Below, piece after piece: positions 8,238 to 18,258 of a DNA stretch of 64,000 nt. Numbering within the stretch: position 1 is the first letter of the stretch; each line of letters starts with the position of its first letter. Origin of the DNA: Bradyrhizobium tropiciagri (GTDB lineage: Bacteria > Pseudomonadota > Alphaproteobacteria > Rhizobiales > Xanthobacteraceae); the NCBI RefSeq assembly GCF_018130505.1, contig NZ_JAFCKH010000014.1, positions 158,113 through 222,112 on the forward strand, written 5' to 3'. A program made the translations under genes and the position numbers. The notes under the pieces were generated by a model. It saw only the letters and a program-made list of their open reading frames with translations. It was not told the origin of the DNA and ran no database searches.

Positions 8238-9347
8238 TCACTTCCCCGTCTTCACCCGCGTCCAGAGCCGGTTGATGATCCGCTGCGTCGCGGGATCGCG
8301 CGCTGTGATCACGAACAGCTTCTTCTGCATCGCCTCGTCCGGGTAGATATTCTTGTCGCCGAGGATCTTTGGATCGATCAGCTTCTGGCTCGCCAGATTG
8401 CCGTTGGCATAGGACAGGAAGTTCGAGTTCTTCGCCGCGATCTCGGGGCGGTACAGGTAGTTGATCAGCTCATAGGCTTCCGCGACGTTCTTCGCGTCCG
8501 CAGGGATCGCGAGATTGTCGAAAAACATCTGCGCGCCCTCCTTCGGGATCGTATAGCCGATCTCGATGCCGGTGTTGGCCTCGGCCGCACGGCTGCGCGC
8601 CTGCATGATGTCGCCGGACCATCCGACCACGAAGCAGATCTCGCCCGACGCCAGCGCGCCGAGATATTCGGAGGAGTGGAATTTGCGCACATAGGGCCTG
8701 ATCTTGCCGACGAGATCGGCCGCCTTCTCGAGGTCGGCCTGCTTGGTCGAGTTCGGATCGAGGCCGAGATAGCTCAGCGCCGCCGGCAGGATGTCGTCGG
8801 CGGAATCCAGCATGTGGATACCGCAATCCTTGAACTTGGCGAGGTTCTCCGGCTTGAACACCATGTCCCAGCTGTCGATCTTCGCATCCCGCCCGAGGAT
8901 CTGCTCCGCCTTCTTGACGTTGTAGCCGATGCCGGTGGTGCCCCACATGTAGTTGACGCCGTAGGTGTTGCCCGGGTCGTAGGTCGCGAGCTGGTTCATC
9001 ACCACGGGCCAGGCATTGGCGAGGTTCGGCAGCTTCGCCTTGTCGAGCTTGAGGAACACCTTCGCGGTGATCTGGCGCTGCAGGAAATAGCCGGTCGGCA
9101 CAACGACATCGTAACCCGACTTGCCGGCTAGCAGCCGCGTCTCCAGCGTCTCGTTTGCATCGAAGGTGTCGTAGACGACCTTGATGCCGGTCTCCTTGGT
9201 GAAGTCCTCGAGGACTCCCGGCGCCACGTAGTTCGACCAGTTGTAGAAGTTGACCGTGCGCTCCTCGGCACCGGCGGGAGCCGAGACCAGCAGAACCGCG
9301 GCGACCGCACCAATGAGGCTGACGAGACGGCCGTTCTGCTTGCCCAT
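8238..9347 (-). CDS. Periplasmic polyamine-type substrate-binding protein (PotF/PotD family)
   Basis: 369-residue extracytoplasmic solute-binding protein. Residues 1-27 form a signal peptide ending at APAGA, followed by the PotF-like start of the mature protein (NFYNWSNYVAPGVL) and YDTFDANETLETRLL, characteristic of putrescine/spermidine binders. It is the last gene of a three-gene minus-strand group with a rhodanese and an aminotransferase, 6 bp after the latter. No permease or ATPase gene is adjacent, so it either serves a distant transporter or binds a related amine. Specificity is inferred from family resemblance only. Confidence 0.88.
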   Translation of the reverse strand: MGKQNGRLVSLIGAVAAVLLVSAPAGAEERTVNFYNWSNYVAPGVLEDFTKETGIKVVYDTFDANETLETRLLAGKSGYDVVVPTGYFLQRQITAKVFLKLDKAKLPNLANAWPVVMNQLATYDPGNTYGVNYMWGTTGIGYNVKKAEQILGRDAKIDSWDMVFKPENLAKFKDCGIHMLDSADDILPAALSYLGLDPNSTKQADLEKAADLVGKIRPYVRKFHSSEYLGALASGEICFVVGWSGDIMQARSRAAEANTGIEIGYTIPKEGAQMFFDNLAIPADAKNVAEAYELINYLYRPEIAAKNSNFLSYANGNLASQKLIDPKILGDKNIYPDEAMQKKLFVITARDPATQRIINRLWTRVKTGK

Positions 9348-9353
9348 TCCGGC

Positions 9354-10523
9354 CTACCTCTTGCGATGGTGGACGGCGTCCGACAGGCGCTCCAGCGCGG
9401 TGTCGATCGTCGAATCTCTCTTCGAGAAACAAAACCGCACCACCGACGTCACCGCATCCTGCTCGTAGAACGCCGAGACGGGAATAGCCGCGACCTTGTA
9501 ATCCTGCACGATTCTCCAGCAGAATTCCGTGTCGGTCTCGTTGAGCCCCAGCGGCGACAGGTCCACCGTGAGGAAGTAGGTCCCCTGCGACTTCAGCACC
9601 GGAAAGCCGATGCTCTCCAGTCCCTTGGTCAGGCGGTCGCGGCTGCGCGCCATATCCTTGCGCATGTTGATGAAGTAGTCGTCCGGCTTGCCGAGGCCGT
9701 AGGCCACGGCTGCCTGCAGGTTCGGCGCCGTCGTGAAGGTGAGAAACTGGTGCACCTTGGCGGCGACGCGCAGCAGCGGCGGCGCGGCGCAGACGAAGCC
9801 GATCTTCCACCCCGTCAGCGAGAAGATCTTGCCGGCGCTGCCGACCTTGATGGTGCGGTCGCGCATGCCGGGAATGGTGATCAGCGGAATGTGCTCGCGA
9901 CCGTCGAAGGTGACGTGCTCCCAGACCTCGTCGCAGATCGCGACCACGTCGAATTCCTGGCAGAACCGCGCCAGCAATTCGAGGTCCTCGCGCGGATAGA
10001 CCACGGCGGCCGGGTTCAGGGGGTTGTTGAACAGCACCGCCTTGGTCTTGTGGTTGAAGACGCTGCGCAGCATCTCCTCGTTCAGCCGCCACTCCGGCGG
10101 CTCCAGCCGGAGCAGCCGCGGGATGCCGCCGGCCTGGCGGATGATCGGCAGATAGGAATCGTAGACCGGCTGGAAGCACACCACCTCGTCGCCCGGCTCG
10201 ACCATCGCCAGGATCGAGGAGGTCAGCGCCTCGGTGCCGCCGGAGGTCACCATCACCTCGGTCATCGGATCGAGCTTGAGCCCGTGCCAATGGCCGTAAT
10301 GCGATGCGATCGCCTGACGGAGCTCAGGAATGCCCATCATCGACGGATACTGGTTGTAGCCGTTCACCGAGGCGTCCGCGGCGGCGCGGCGGATGTCCTC
10401 CGGGCCGGGATCGTCCGGAAAGCCCTGGCCGAGATTGATGGCGTTGTTGTCGCGGGCAGCCTGCGACATCGCCTCGAAGATGGTGACGGGAAGGTCCGCG
10501 AAGACCTTGTTCATGGAGGTCAT
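9354..10523 (-). CDS. PLP-dependent class I/II aminotransferase
   Basis: About 389 residues from the ATG at 10523; a TTG at 10535 overlapping the rhodanese stop would add four. Fold-type I aminotransferase with the family start (INLGQGFPDDPGP), the PLP-lysine motif SAGKIFSLTGWKIGF and a variant NNPLNPAA loop in place of NPxNPTG. Closest in style to kynurenine/methionine aminotransferase (KAT/YbdL-like) enzymes; the amino donor is unknown. It lies 8 bp downstream of the rhodanese gene and 6 bp upstream of the polyamine-binding-protein gene, so the three are probably co-transcribed and may share sulfur-amino-acid or amine metabolism. Confidence 0.9.
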   Translation of the reverse strand: MTSMNKVFADLPVTIFEAMSQAARDNNAINLGQGFPDDPGPEDIRRAAADASVNGYNQYPSMMGIPELRQAIASHYGHWHGLKLDPMTEVMVTSGGTEALTSSILAMVEPGDEVVCFQPVYDSYLPIIRQAGGIPRLLRLEPPEWRLNEEMLRSVFNHKTKAVLFNNPLNPAAVVYPREDLELLARFCQEFDVVAICDEVWEHVTFDGREHIPLITIPGMRDRTIKVGSAGKIFSLTGWKIGFVCAAPPLLRVAAKVHQFLTFTTAPNLQAAVAYGLGKPDDYFINMRKDMARSRDRLTKGLESIGFPVLKSQGTYFLTVDLSPLGLNETDTEFCWRIVQDYKVAAIPVSAFYEQDAVTSVVRFCFSKRDSTIDTALERLSDAVHHRKR

Positions 10524-10531
10524 GTCAGGGA

Positions 10532-10861
10532 TCAACCGCCGGTCCTGGTGGGCAAGCCTGCCTGCTTCCAGCCGATGATGCCGCCAGCCAGATGCTTGTC
10601 GTAAGGCAGGCCCGCGGCCTGGGCGGCCAGCGAGGCCGTCACCGAGCGTTTGCCGGAGCGGCAGGCGAACACCACCTGCTTGCCTTGCGGATCGGGAATA
10701 GCAGCCGGGTCGAAGGTCGACAGCGGCACCACGACGCCGTCGGGATAGGCCTCGACGGCGACCTCGTTGGGCTCGCGGACGTCGACCAGGAGATAGCGGC
10801 CCTCCGCTATGCCCTTCGACACCTCGTCCGGAAACAAATCTTGCACCTTGTGGTCAGCCAC
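10532..10861 (-). CDS. Single-domain rhodanese-like protein
   Basis: 109-residue rhodanese domain with the active-site loop FACRSGKRSVTA near residues 65-76, catalytic Cys of the CRSGKR type. The start is a GTG at 10861 supported by a strong GGGAGG ribosome binding site 8 nt upstream. It is probably a cytoplasmic sulfurtransferase or thiol-handling protein. First gene of the rhodanese-aminotransferase-binding protein group, whose spacing suggests an operon. Confidence 0.9.
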   Translation of the reverse strand: MADHKVQDLFPDEVSKGIAEGRYLLVDVREPNEVAVEAYPDGVVVPLSTFDPAAIPDPQGKQVVFACRSGKRSVTASLAAQAAGLPYDKHLAGGIIGWKQAGLPTRTGG

Positions 10862-10993
10862 GGAAAAAATCCTCCCGACATCGATTGGCCAGCGTCACGC
10901 CCCCGCCAGTCCGGGGCGCAAAGTCGCCTCTCGCGCTGAGAAAATCAAGCGTCCGAAACGGCTTACGGCCCTGCGTGAAGCCGGATCGTGCCG

Positions 10994-12919
10994 CTAGATC
11001 GTGACTTGCGTGCCGACCTCGACCACCCGCCCGGTGGGAATCTGGAAATAGTCGGTGGCGTCGTTGGAGGAGCGGCTCAGCGCGATGAACAGATGGTCCT
11101 GCCAGCGCGGCATCCCGGAATGCGCCGCCGGCTTCAGCGCGCGGCGGGACAGGAAGAACGAGGTCGACATGATGTCGAACTGCCAGCCGAGCTTGCGGGC
11201 AATCGCCAGCGTCTTCGGCACATTCGGCTGCTCCACGAAGCCGAACTTCAGCGTCACCTTGGAGAAGGTCTCGCTCAATTGCTCCATCCGCACCCGCTCG
11301 GAGGGATCGATGCGCGGCGTCGGCGCGGTCTCGATGGTGAGGATGACGTTCTTCTCGTGCAGCACCTTGTAGTGCTTGAGGCTGTGCATCAGCGCGGTCG
11401 GCGCGCTGACGGGATCGCTGGTCAGGAACACCGCGGTGCCGGAGACCCGCTGCGGCGGCCGCTTCTCCAGCATCGCGACCAGATCAGCGAGCGGGAATTC
11501 CAGCTTGCGCGACTTTTCGAACAAAAGCCGGCTGCCGCGCCGCCAGGTGTACATCACGGCGATCATCGCCCCGCCCATCGCAAGCGGCACCCAGCCGCCC
11601 TCGAACACCTTCAGGAGGTTCGCGGTCAGGAAGGTGAGATCGAGGAACAGGAACGGCGCGATCAGCGCCGCGGCCGTGAACGGCGACCACTTCCAGACCT
11701 TCCAGATCACCACAAAGCCCATCATCGCGGTCACCACCATGGTGCCGGTCACGGAGATGCCGTAGGCCGAGGCCAGCGCGCTCGACGAGCGGAACATCAG
11801 CACCAGCACGATGACCGCGATGAACAGGAAGCGGTTGATGCGCGGCATGTAGATCTGGCCGGAATGCGCTTCCGAGGTGTGGCGGATCTCGAACCGCGGC
11901 AGCAGGCCGAGCTGGATCGCCTGCCGCGTCAGCGAATAGGCGCCGGTGATCACGGCCTGGCTCGCGATCACGGTCGCGACGGTGGCAAGCGCGACCATCG
12001 GAATCAGTGCCCAGTCCGGGAACATCAGGAAGAACGGGTTCTCGATCCCCTTGGGATTGCCGATCAGCAGCGCGCCCTGCCCCAGATAATTCAGCGCCAG
12101 CGACGGCAGCACGATGGACAGCCAGGCGGTCTGGATCGGGAGTTTGCCGAAATGGCCGAGGTCGGCATAGAGCGCCTCCGCACCGGTCACCGCGAGGAAG
12201 ACCGCGCCGAGCGTGATGAAGCCGATCACGCCATGATGCAGCATGAACGACACCGCATGGATCGGGTTGAGTGCGTAGAGCACCTCGGGATGCCGTGCGA
12301 TCTGCGGCAAGGCCGCGAGCGCGATCACGGCGAACCAGACGCACATCACCGGCCCGAAGAAGGTCGCGACGCTCGCAGTGCCGCGGGACTGCACCGAGAA
12401 CAGGAAAACCAGGATCAGCACGGTGAGCGGGACGACATAGGGATCAAAGGTCGCCGTCACCAGCTTGATGCCCTCGATCGCCGACAGCACCGAGAGCGCC
12501 GGGGTGATGACCGCATCGCCGTAGAACAGCGCGCCGCTGATGATGCCGAGCAGCACGATCGCGGCCGCCCCCTTGGTCGTCGCGCGCTGCGCCAGCGCCA
12601 TCAGCGCCAGCGTGCCGCCCTCGCCGTTGTTGTCGGCGCGCAGCAGGATCACGACGTATTTCAGCGTCACGACCACGATCAACGCCCACAGGATCAGACT
12701 GAGGACGCCAATCACGGCGTGGGTGGTGACCCCGCCTTCCGAGCCGCTGGCCGCGACGATCGCTTCGCGCAGCGCGTAGAGCGGGCTGGTGCCGATGTCG
12801 CCGTAGACGACGCCGATGCTGCCGAGCATCAGGGCCCTGAAGGTGGCGGTGGAATGCGCTTCGCCATGCCCATTGGCCGCGGGCGTTTCCGCCGCGGTGA
12901 TCACGCTCTCTGATGACAT
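10994..12919 (-). CDS. kup: Low-affinity potassium transporter Kup (copy 1)
   Basis: Inner-membrane K+/H+ symporter of the KUP/HAK/KT family. It has 641 residues from the ATG at 12919; a longer frame to 12994 lacks family resemblance in its first 25 residues. The N-terminal signature [13 protein letters not shown] near residues 41-53 and about twelve hydrophobic helices occupy roughly residues 25-460, followed by a cytoplasmic C-terminal domain ending [11 protein letters not shown] paralogue with the same closing decapeptide lies 154 bp upstream on the same strand, pointing to tandem duplication. Confidence 0.93.
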   Translation of the reverse strand: MSSESVITAAETPAANGHGEAHSTATFRALMLGSIGVVYGDIGTSPLYALREAIVAASGSEGGVTTHAVIGVLSLILWALIVVVTLKYVVILLRADNNGEGGTLALMALAQRATTKGAAAIVLLGIISGALFYGDAVITPALSVLSAIEGIKLVTATFDPYVVPLTVLILVFLFSVQSRGTASVATFFGPVMCVWFAVIALAALPQIARHPEVLYALNPIHAVSFMLHHGVIGFITLGAVFLAVTGAEALYADLGHFGKLPIQTAWLSIVLPSLALNYLGQGALLIGNPKGIENPFFLMFPDWALIPMVALATVATVIASQAVITGAYSLTRQAIQLGLLPRFEIRHTSEAHSGQIYMPRINRFLFIAVIVLVLMFRSSSALASAYGISVTGTMVVTAMMGFVVIWKVWKWSPFTAAALIAPFLFLDLTFLTANLLKVFEGGWVPLAMGGAMIAVMYTWRRGSRLLFEKSRKLEFPLADLVAMLEKRPPQRVSGTAVFLTSDPVSAPTALMHSLKHYKVLHEKNVILTIETAPTPRIDPSERVRMEQLSETFSKVTLKFGFVEQPNVPKTLAIARKLGWQFDIMSTSFFLSRRALKPAAHSGMPRWQDHLFIALSRSSNDATDYFQIPTGRVVEVGTQVTI

Positions 12920-13073
12920 GGGGAGTTGCGCCTCTGTCGTCTGCCGCACTGCACAATGCCGGGTCGCAGCGCTATACTCCCGGCAGGAATGCATAGGTTA
13001 GGCCGGATTCAGGCCTCGGCCATGCTTATCACGCATAGATCACGGATTTTCGATCCGGAATCCTGTTGTCCGA

Positions 13074-14972
13074 TCAAATAGTTACTTGGGTGCCCACCTC
13101 CACGACGCGGCCGGTCGGGATCTGGAAATAGTCGGTGGCGTCGTTGGCGGATCGGCTCATCGCGATGAACAGATGGTCCTGCCACAGCGGCATGCCCGAT
13201 TGCGCCGAGGGCTTCAGCGAGCGACGCGACACGAAGAACGAGGTCGACATGATGTCGAACTGCCAGCCGAGCTTGCGCGCGACCGCCAGCGCCTTCGGCA
13301 CGTTCGGCGATTCCATGTAGCCGAAGCGCAGCCGCACCGCGGTGAACTTGTCGCTGATCTTCTCCATGAAGACCCGCTCGGAGATATCGACGCGCGGCGT
13401 CGGTGCGGTCTCGATGGTCAGGATCACGTTATGCTCGTGCAGCACCTTGTTGTGCTTGAGATTGTGCAGCAGCGCGGTCGGCACGAAGCTCGGGTCGCTG
13501 GTCAGGAATACGGCGGTGCCCTTGACGATGTGCGGCGGGCGCTTCTCCAGGCTCTGGATCAGGTCGCGCAGCGGCACCTCGATGCGGCGGGTTTTCGCGA
13601 CCAGGATCGCGGCACCGCGCCGCCAGGTCCAGATCATCGTCGCCATCACGACGCCGAACAGCAGCGGCACCCAGGCGCCTTCGAGCAGCTTCAGCAGGTT
13701 GGCGCTGAGGAAGGTCATGTCGATGATCACGAACGGCAGGATCAGCGCCGCCGCGGACGCCGCGCGCCAGTTCCAAAGCTTCCAGATCACGATGAAGCCC
13801 ATGATGCCGTCGGCAACCATGGTCGTGGAGACCGCGATGCCGTAGGCCGAGGCGAGGCCGCTCGAGGTGCGGAACAGCAGCACCAGCAGCAGCACGCCGA
13901 TCAGCAGCATCCGGTTGACACGCGGCAGGTAGATCTGGCCGGCATGGGTCTCCGAGGTGTAGCGGACCTCGAAGCGCGGCAAGAGCCCGAGCTGCACCGC
14001 CTGGCTGATCAGCGAATAGGCACCGGTGATCACGGCCTGACTCGCGATCACGGTCGCGGCGGTGGCAAGCACCACGAGCGGCAGCAGCAGCACGTCCGGC
14101 ACCATGCGGTAGAACGAATTCTCGATCGCGGACGGATCGGACAGCACCAGCGCGCCCTGCCCGAAATAGTTCAGCAGCAGTGCCGGCAGCACGAAGAACA
14201 GCCAGCCGGACTGGATCGGCTTGCGGCCGAAATGGCCGAGATCGGCGTACAGCGCCTCGCCTCCGGTCACCGCGAGGAACACCGCGCCCAGTGTCACCAG
14301 CCCGATGGTGCCGTGGGTCAGCATGAACTGGATCGCGTAATACGGATTGATCGCCGCCAGCACCGACGGATCGTCCGCGATGTGCACCACCCCCATCACG
14401 GCGAGGCAGGCGAACCATACCACCATGACCGGCCCGAAGGCGGAGGCGACGCGGGCGGTGCCGCTGCTCTGCACCGAGAACAGCAGGACGAGAATGAGGA
14501 TCGTCAGCGGCACCACATAGTGCTCGAGATGCGGCGTGGCGAGCTTAAGGCCTTCGACCGCCGACAGCACCGAGATCGCCGGCGTGATCATGGAATCGCC
14601 GATGAACATCGAGGCGCCGATCACGCCCAGCACCAGCAGCGGCCAGCTGCGGCGGCCGATGGCGCGCTGGCCGAGCGCCATCAGCGACAGCGTCCCACCC
14701 TCGCCATTGTTGTCGGCGCGGAGCAGCAGCAGCACGTATTTGGCGGTGACGACGGTGAACAGGGCCCACAGGATCAGGCTGAGTACGCCGAGCACCATGA
14801 TCCGGGTGACCGGCTGGCCGTGGGCGGCGCCGCCGACCGCCTCACGGAATGCGTAGAGCGGCGAGGTTCCGATATCGCCGAACACCACGCCGATGCTGCC
14901 GAGGGTCAAGGCCCAGAAGCCGGAGGTGGGTTGCCCTTCCTGAGCTTCGGTGGATGAGACGCTGACAGCCAT
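13074..14972 (-). CDS. kup: Low-affinity potassium transporter Kup (copy 2)
   Basis: 632-residue KUP-family K+ transporter with [13 protein letters not shown] near residues 33-45, twelve predicted membrane helices and a C-terminal domain ending in the same decapeptide as the neighbouring copy. By eye the two proteins align over their whole length, with most differences in the first 25 residues and in loops. Same orientation as copy 1, separated by 154 bp with no obvious terminator, so read-through is possible. The duplicates may differ in affinity or expression; nothing in the sequence decides this. Confidence 0.93.
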   Translation of the reverse strand: MAVSVSSTEAQEGQPTSGFWALTLGSIGVVFGDIGTSPLYAFREAVGGAAHGQPVTRIMVLGVLSLILWALFTVVTAKYVLLLLRADNNGEGGTLSLMALGQRAIGRRSWPLLVLGVIGASMFIGDSMITPAISVLSAVEGLKLATPHLEHYVVPLTILILVLLFSVQSSGTARVASAFGPVMVVWFACLAVMGVVHIADDPSVLAAINPYYAIQFMLTHGTIGLVTLGAVFLAVTGGEALYADLGHFGRKPIQSGWLFFVLPALLLNYFGQGALVLSDPSAIENSFYRMVPDVLLLPLVVLATAATVIASQAVITGAYSLISQAVQLGLLPRFEVRYTSETHAGQIYLPRVNRMLLIGVLLLVLLFRTSSGLASAYGIAVSTTMVADGIMGFIVIWKLWNWRAASAAALILPFVIIDMTFLSANLLKLLEGAWVPLLFGVVMATMIWTWRRGAAILVAKTRRIEVPLRDLIQSLEKRPPHIVKGTAVFLTSDPSFVPTALLHNLKHNKVLHEHNVILTIETAPTPRVDISERVFMEKISDKFTAVRLRFGYMESPNVPKALAVARKLGWQFDIMSTSFFVSRRSLKPSAQSGMPLWQDHLFIAMSRSANDATDYFQIPTGRVVEVGTQVTI

Positions 14973-15085
14973 GGCGAGGTTGGAACGCCCGATCGGTTGA
15001 TTTGATCCGCGCGGCTATCGACGCTTCCGCCGCGCGTGTCAACTGAGCAACACGGCTAGCTTGACGGTAACATGATAACTCAGAC

Positions 15086-15916
15086 TCAGGGCTTCAGGTC
15101 TGGCGGCAATGGCGGATTTTCCCGCATCAACGTGATGGTCACGCGACGATTGGCTGGCAGCGTCGGATCGTCCGGAAACAGCGGCTGGCCGTCGGCCTTG
15201 CCGGAAACCGCGAAAATATGCGAGGCGGGCAGCCCTTCCCGCTCCAGAATCTGCCTGACCGCGTTGGCGCGGTCCGCCGACAGGTCGAAGGCGTCGTAAT
15301 CGCTGCGCGCCGGCACGAAGCCTGCGGCAGTATGCCCCACGATCGAGACCCGCAGCGGCGTCGCCTTCAGCGGCGCGGCGAGCTTCTGGATCAGCCGCCG
15401 CGTGCGGTCATAGGGCTCGCGGGAGCCGTCGGCGAACATCGAGCGGCCGTCCTGGTCGACGATCTCGAGGTTGAGCCCCTCCTTGGTCTCCTCGAACATG
15501 ATGTTCTTGGAGATCTCGGTCAGCTCCGGCATGTCCTGCAGCGCCTGGCGCAGCGAGGCGGAGGCCAGCGCGAATTCGCGGTCAATCTTCAGCCGCGCGC
15601 CGTTGATCTGGCTGCGCTCCTTCTCGTCCGGCGTCGGGTTGGCGGAGGATTCCTCCGGCGAGATGTGCTCGACATTCTTCAGCTTCGGCCGGGTCGGCAG
15701 GCCGTCGGATTCGACGATGCCGGAATAGCGCACATTGGTCTGCACGCCGAAGGCGTCGCGCATCGAGCCGGCGACGATCTTCAGCTTGTTGTTGTCCATG
15801 GTGGAGAAGGCGACGAGCATCACGAAGAAGCTCATCATCAGTCCCATCAAATCCGCGAAGGTCACGAACCAGCCGTGACCTCCGGTATGGGCGTCGCCGC
15901 GTTTTTTCTTGGCCAT
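15086..15916 (-). CDS. motB: Flagellar motor stator protein MotB
   Basis: 276-residue inner-membrane stator subunit anchoring the motor to peptidoglycan. A short basic N-terminus leads into one membrane helix (WFVTFADLMGLMMSFFVMLV); Asp22 in it corresponds to the essential ion-conducting aspartate of MotB. A plug-like linker (about residues 45-150) precedes an OmpA-type peptidoglycan-binding domain with SIVGHTAAG and LSADRANAVRQIL and the closing NRRVTI. It follows motA by 34 bp. The coupling ion cannot be read from the sequence. Confidence 0.92.
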   Translation of the reverse strand: MAKKKRGDAHTGGHGWFVTFADLMGLMMSFFVMLVAFSTMDNNKLKIVAGSMRDAFGVQTNVRYSGIVESDGLPTRPKLKNVEHISPEESSANPTPDEKERSQINGARLKIDREFALASASLRQALQDMPELTEISKNIMFEETKEGLNLEIVDQDGRSMFADGSREPYDRTRRLIQKLAAPLKATPLRVSIVGHTAAGFVPARSDYDAFDLSADRANAVRQILEREGLPASHIFAVSGKADGQPLFPDDPTLPANRRVTITLMRENPPLPPDLKP

Positions 15917-15950
15917 CGCTACGCTTCCCGAACGCGTGGTGCCCTTGCCG

Positions 15951-16724
15951 TCAGGCCGGCACCACCTCGCCTTCCTCCTGGCGATGCTTCTCCGGCAGGT
16001 AAGCTAGCAGCATCTCGCGCACCAGCGCCGGGCTCTTGGAGTCGCGGATCATCAGGATGCCGTCGATGATCAGTGTGCGGTTGGTCTCCTCGTCGAGCAG
16101 CTTGCCGTGCAGCTTGTCGGCGATCGGCAGACAGAACAGGTTGGCGACCAGCGCGCCGTACAGCGTCGCGAGCAGCGCGGTCGCCATGAACGGGCCGAGC
16201 TTGGAGGGATCGGTCATGTTGGCGAACATCTGCACCATGCCGATCAGCGTGCCGATCATGCCGAACGCCGGGGCGCAGTCGCCGATCGCGCGGTAGATCT
16301 TGCTGCCCTCGTCGAGATGCATCAGGAAATTGTCGCGGTCGCGTTCCATGTTGTCGCGGATGAATTCGAGGTCGTAGCCGTCGGCGACGTAGCGGATGCC
16401 CTTGGCGAGGAACGGCTCGTCGGTCTCGACCTTCTCGAGGCCGACCGGGCCCTGCTTGCGGGCGATCTCGGCGATGCGCGCGAGCTCGTCGACGAGGTCG
16501 CGGGCCGACAGCCGGCTCATGGTGAAGGCGAACTTGGCGCCGAGCGGCAGGCCGTGCAGCATCACACCGAGCGGAAAGCGGATCATGGTCGCCGCGATCG
16601 AGCCGCCGAAGATGATGATCATGGCGTGCTCGGAGATGAACATGTGCAGGTCGCCGCCCATGAACATCATCACCGCGATGACGATGATGCCGAACAGCAG
16701 CCCGGCGCCTGTCATGATATCCAT
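15951..16724 (-). CDS. motA: Flagellar motor stator protein MotA (PomA-like)
   Basis: 257 residues from the ATG at 16724, chosen for its GGAG ribosome binding site 6 nt upstream; a longer frame to 16769 has no such signal. MotA/TolQ/ExbB-family proton- or sodium-channel subunit with four membrane helices: two near the N-terminus (GAGLLFGIIVIAVMMFM and AMIIIFGGSIAATMI), a long cytoplasmic segment, then helices 3-4 around FGMIGTLIGMVQMF and ATLYGALVANLFCL. The short length fits the PomA-like group. No other flagellar genes are in the window. Confidence 0.92.
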   Translation of the reverse strand: MDIMTGAGLLFGIIVIAVMMFMGGDLHMFISEHAMIIIFGGSIAATMIRFPLGVMLHGLPLGAKFAFTMSRLSARDLVDELARIAEIARKQGPVGLEKVETDEPFLAKGIRYVADGYDLEFIRDNMERDRDNFLMHLDEGSKIYRAIGDCAPAFGMIGTLIGMVQMFANMTDPSKLGPFMATALLATLYGALVANLFCLPIADKLHGKLLDEETNRTLIIDGILMIRDSKSPALVREMLLAYLPEKHRQEEGEVVPA

Positions 16725-17000
16725 GGAAAACTCCAACGCGAACGCACCTGCCCGTCCTGGACGGCGCACGGCCCAAGGCGGGCCGCGTTGGAAAACCCTA
16801 ACGTTAATGCCATTAAGGACGCGTTACCGAATTTGGTAGGGATAACAACGGGTAAACGCGTCCCCTTTCGCGATGTTGTTGAAGATGCTGGCTTTCCGCA
16901 GTGGCGGCGGTCGGAGCCTGCGCAAAACCCCTCCCCGTAGAACACCGGACGTGGGATAGCTTCTCCTTCGAGGGGAAACGAACAAGGTGAGCGGGACAGG

Positions 17001-17981
17001 ATGAGAGCGGTCGTCGTCGAGCAATATGCGCCCATCGATCAGATCGGGCTGAAGGAGATCGCAGTACCCGAACCGGCACCCGGCCAGATCCGTGTCCGGG
17101 TGCAGGCCGCGAGCATCGGCTTTGTCGACGGGCTGAAGGTCGAGGGCCGCTACCAGACCAAGGACCCGCTGCCGTTCACGCCCGGCGCCGAATTCGCCGG
17201 CGTGGTCGATGCTGTTGCGGGTAACGTCGCCGGCATCACACAGGGCATGCGGGTGATGGGCGCGGCGCGCTCCGGCGCGCTTGCCGAATACATCATTGTG
17301 CCGCCTGAAGCCGTCGAGGTGATGCCCGACGCCCTGTCGATGGAGGCAGGCGCCGCCTTCCGCACGAACTATCTCACCGCGCTCTACGCGCTCGGCGAAC
17401 GCGGCCGGCTGCGCGCTGGCGAGCAGTTGCTCGTGCTCGGCGCGGCCGGCGGCACCGGCGTCGCCGCGATCCAGATCGGCAAGCTGCTCGGCGCCCGCGT
17501 CATCGCCGCAGCCTCGACCGACGAGAAGCGCGAATTCGCAAGGAGCTTCGGCGCCGACGCCGTGGTCGACTACACGAAGTCCGACTGGCGCGACGCGCTG
17601 AAGGAGGCGACCGGTGGCCACGGCCCCGACGTGATCTTCGATCCGGTCGGCGGCGAGGTCTCGGTGCAGGCGTTCCGCTCGATCGCCTGGAATGGCCGCC
17701 ACGTCGTGGTCGGCTTCGCCGCCGGCAGCATCCCCGCGCTGCCGTTCAACCTGCCGCTGCTCAAGGGCGGCCTCTTGATCGGCGTCGACGTTGCCCAGAT
17801 CGCGCGCCGCGAGCCCGACGCGCAAACGCGCGTGATGGCGCAATTGTCAGCCTGGCTGAACGACGGCAGGCTGGTGCCAGTGGTCGGCAAGGTGTTTTCG
17901 CTGGAGGATTTCCGCGCGGCGTTCACGACCATGCAGACCCGCGCGGCGCTTGGAAAGATGGTGGTGCGGATCGCGGAGTGA
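17001..17981 (+). CDS. NADPH:quinone oxidoreductase-like MDR enzyme
   Basis: 326-residue medium-chain dehydrogenase/reductase of the zinc-free quinone oxidoreductase branch. The N-terminal GroES-like domain includes PFTPGAEFAGVV; the Rossmann domain has the nucleotide-binding motif LGAAGGTGVAAIQIGK near residues 147-162. Zinc ligand cysteines of alcohol dehydrogenases are absent. A GACAGG stretch precedes the ATG. It is divergent from motA. Substrate could be a quinone, enoyl-CoA or other alkene carbonyl; it is not an obvious displaced adh2XL. Confidence 0.85.
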   Translation: MRAVVVEQYAPIDQIGLKEIAVPEPAPGQIRVRVQAASIGFVDGLKVEGRYQTKDPLPFTPGAEFAGVVDAVAGNVAGITQGMRVMGAARSGALAEYIIVPPEAVEVMPDALSMEAGAAFRTNYLTALYALGERGRLRAGEQLLVLGAAGGTGVAAIQIGKLLGARVIAAASTDEKREFARSFGADAVVDYTKSDWRDALKEATGGHGPDVIFDPVGGEVSVQAFRSIAWNGRHVVVGFAAGSIPALPFNLPLLKGGLLIGVDVAQIARREPDAQTRVMAQLSAWLNDGRLVPVVGKVFSLEDFRAAFTTMQTRAALGKMVVRIAE

Positions 17982-18048
17982 GATCGGCACGGCTCTCGCG
18001 TCATCCCGGCAGCGAGTCTGTTGCGCGATCGCCTGCCAACAATGCGGT

Positions 18049-18151
18049 GTCATCACCCGGCTTGACCGGGTGATCCAGTATTCCAGAGGCAATCATTGTT
18101 GAGCCGAGAGGCCGCGGCGTACTGGATCGCCCGGTCAAGCCGGGCGATGAC
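18049..18151. repeat. Palindromic repeat, single copy of the family found in triplicate near 62 kb
   Basis: Contains GTCATCACCCGGCTTGACCG on the left and its imperfect inverse ending GGGCGATGAC on the right, with a central GTTGAGCCGAGA segment. About 45 bp of the left flank (from about 18010) also resembles the flank of the 62-kb copies, so the mobile unit may be larger than the palindrome. Confidence 0.75.
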
Positions 18152-18258
18152 GGCGGTGAATGGGGATGCAGCTTCGCGTTCTTGCGACGTGATTTGTCCG
18201 CCTGCTCCTTGGGAGTACCGAGGTCGTACGGGACAGCCGCGAGCACCTGAAGCGAGTC

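Noticed and set aside
10988-12913. Long open frame on the plus strand opposite kup copy 1 (641 codons)
   Set aside because: It is the antisense shadow of a KUP transporter in high-GC DNA; its sequence is Asp/Arg/His-rich with no domain.
13086-14957. Long open frame opposite kup copy 2
   Set aside because: Same antisense artefact as the previous entry; the real gene on the minus strand has a complete KUP signature.
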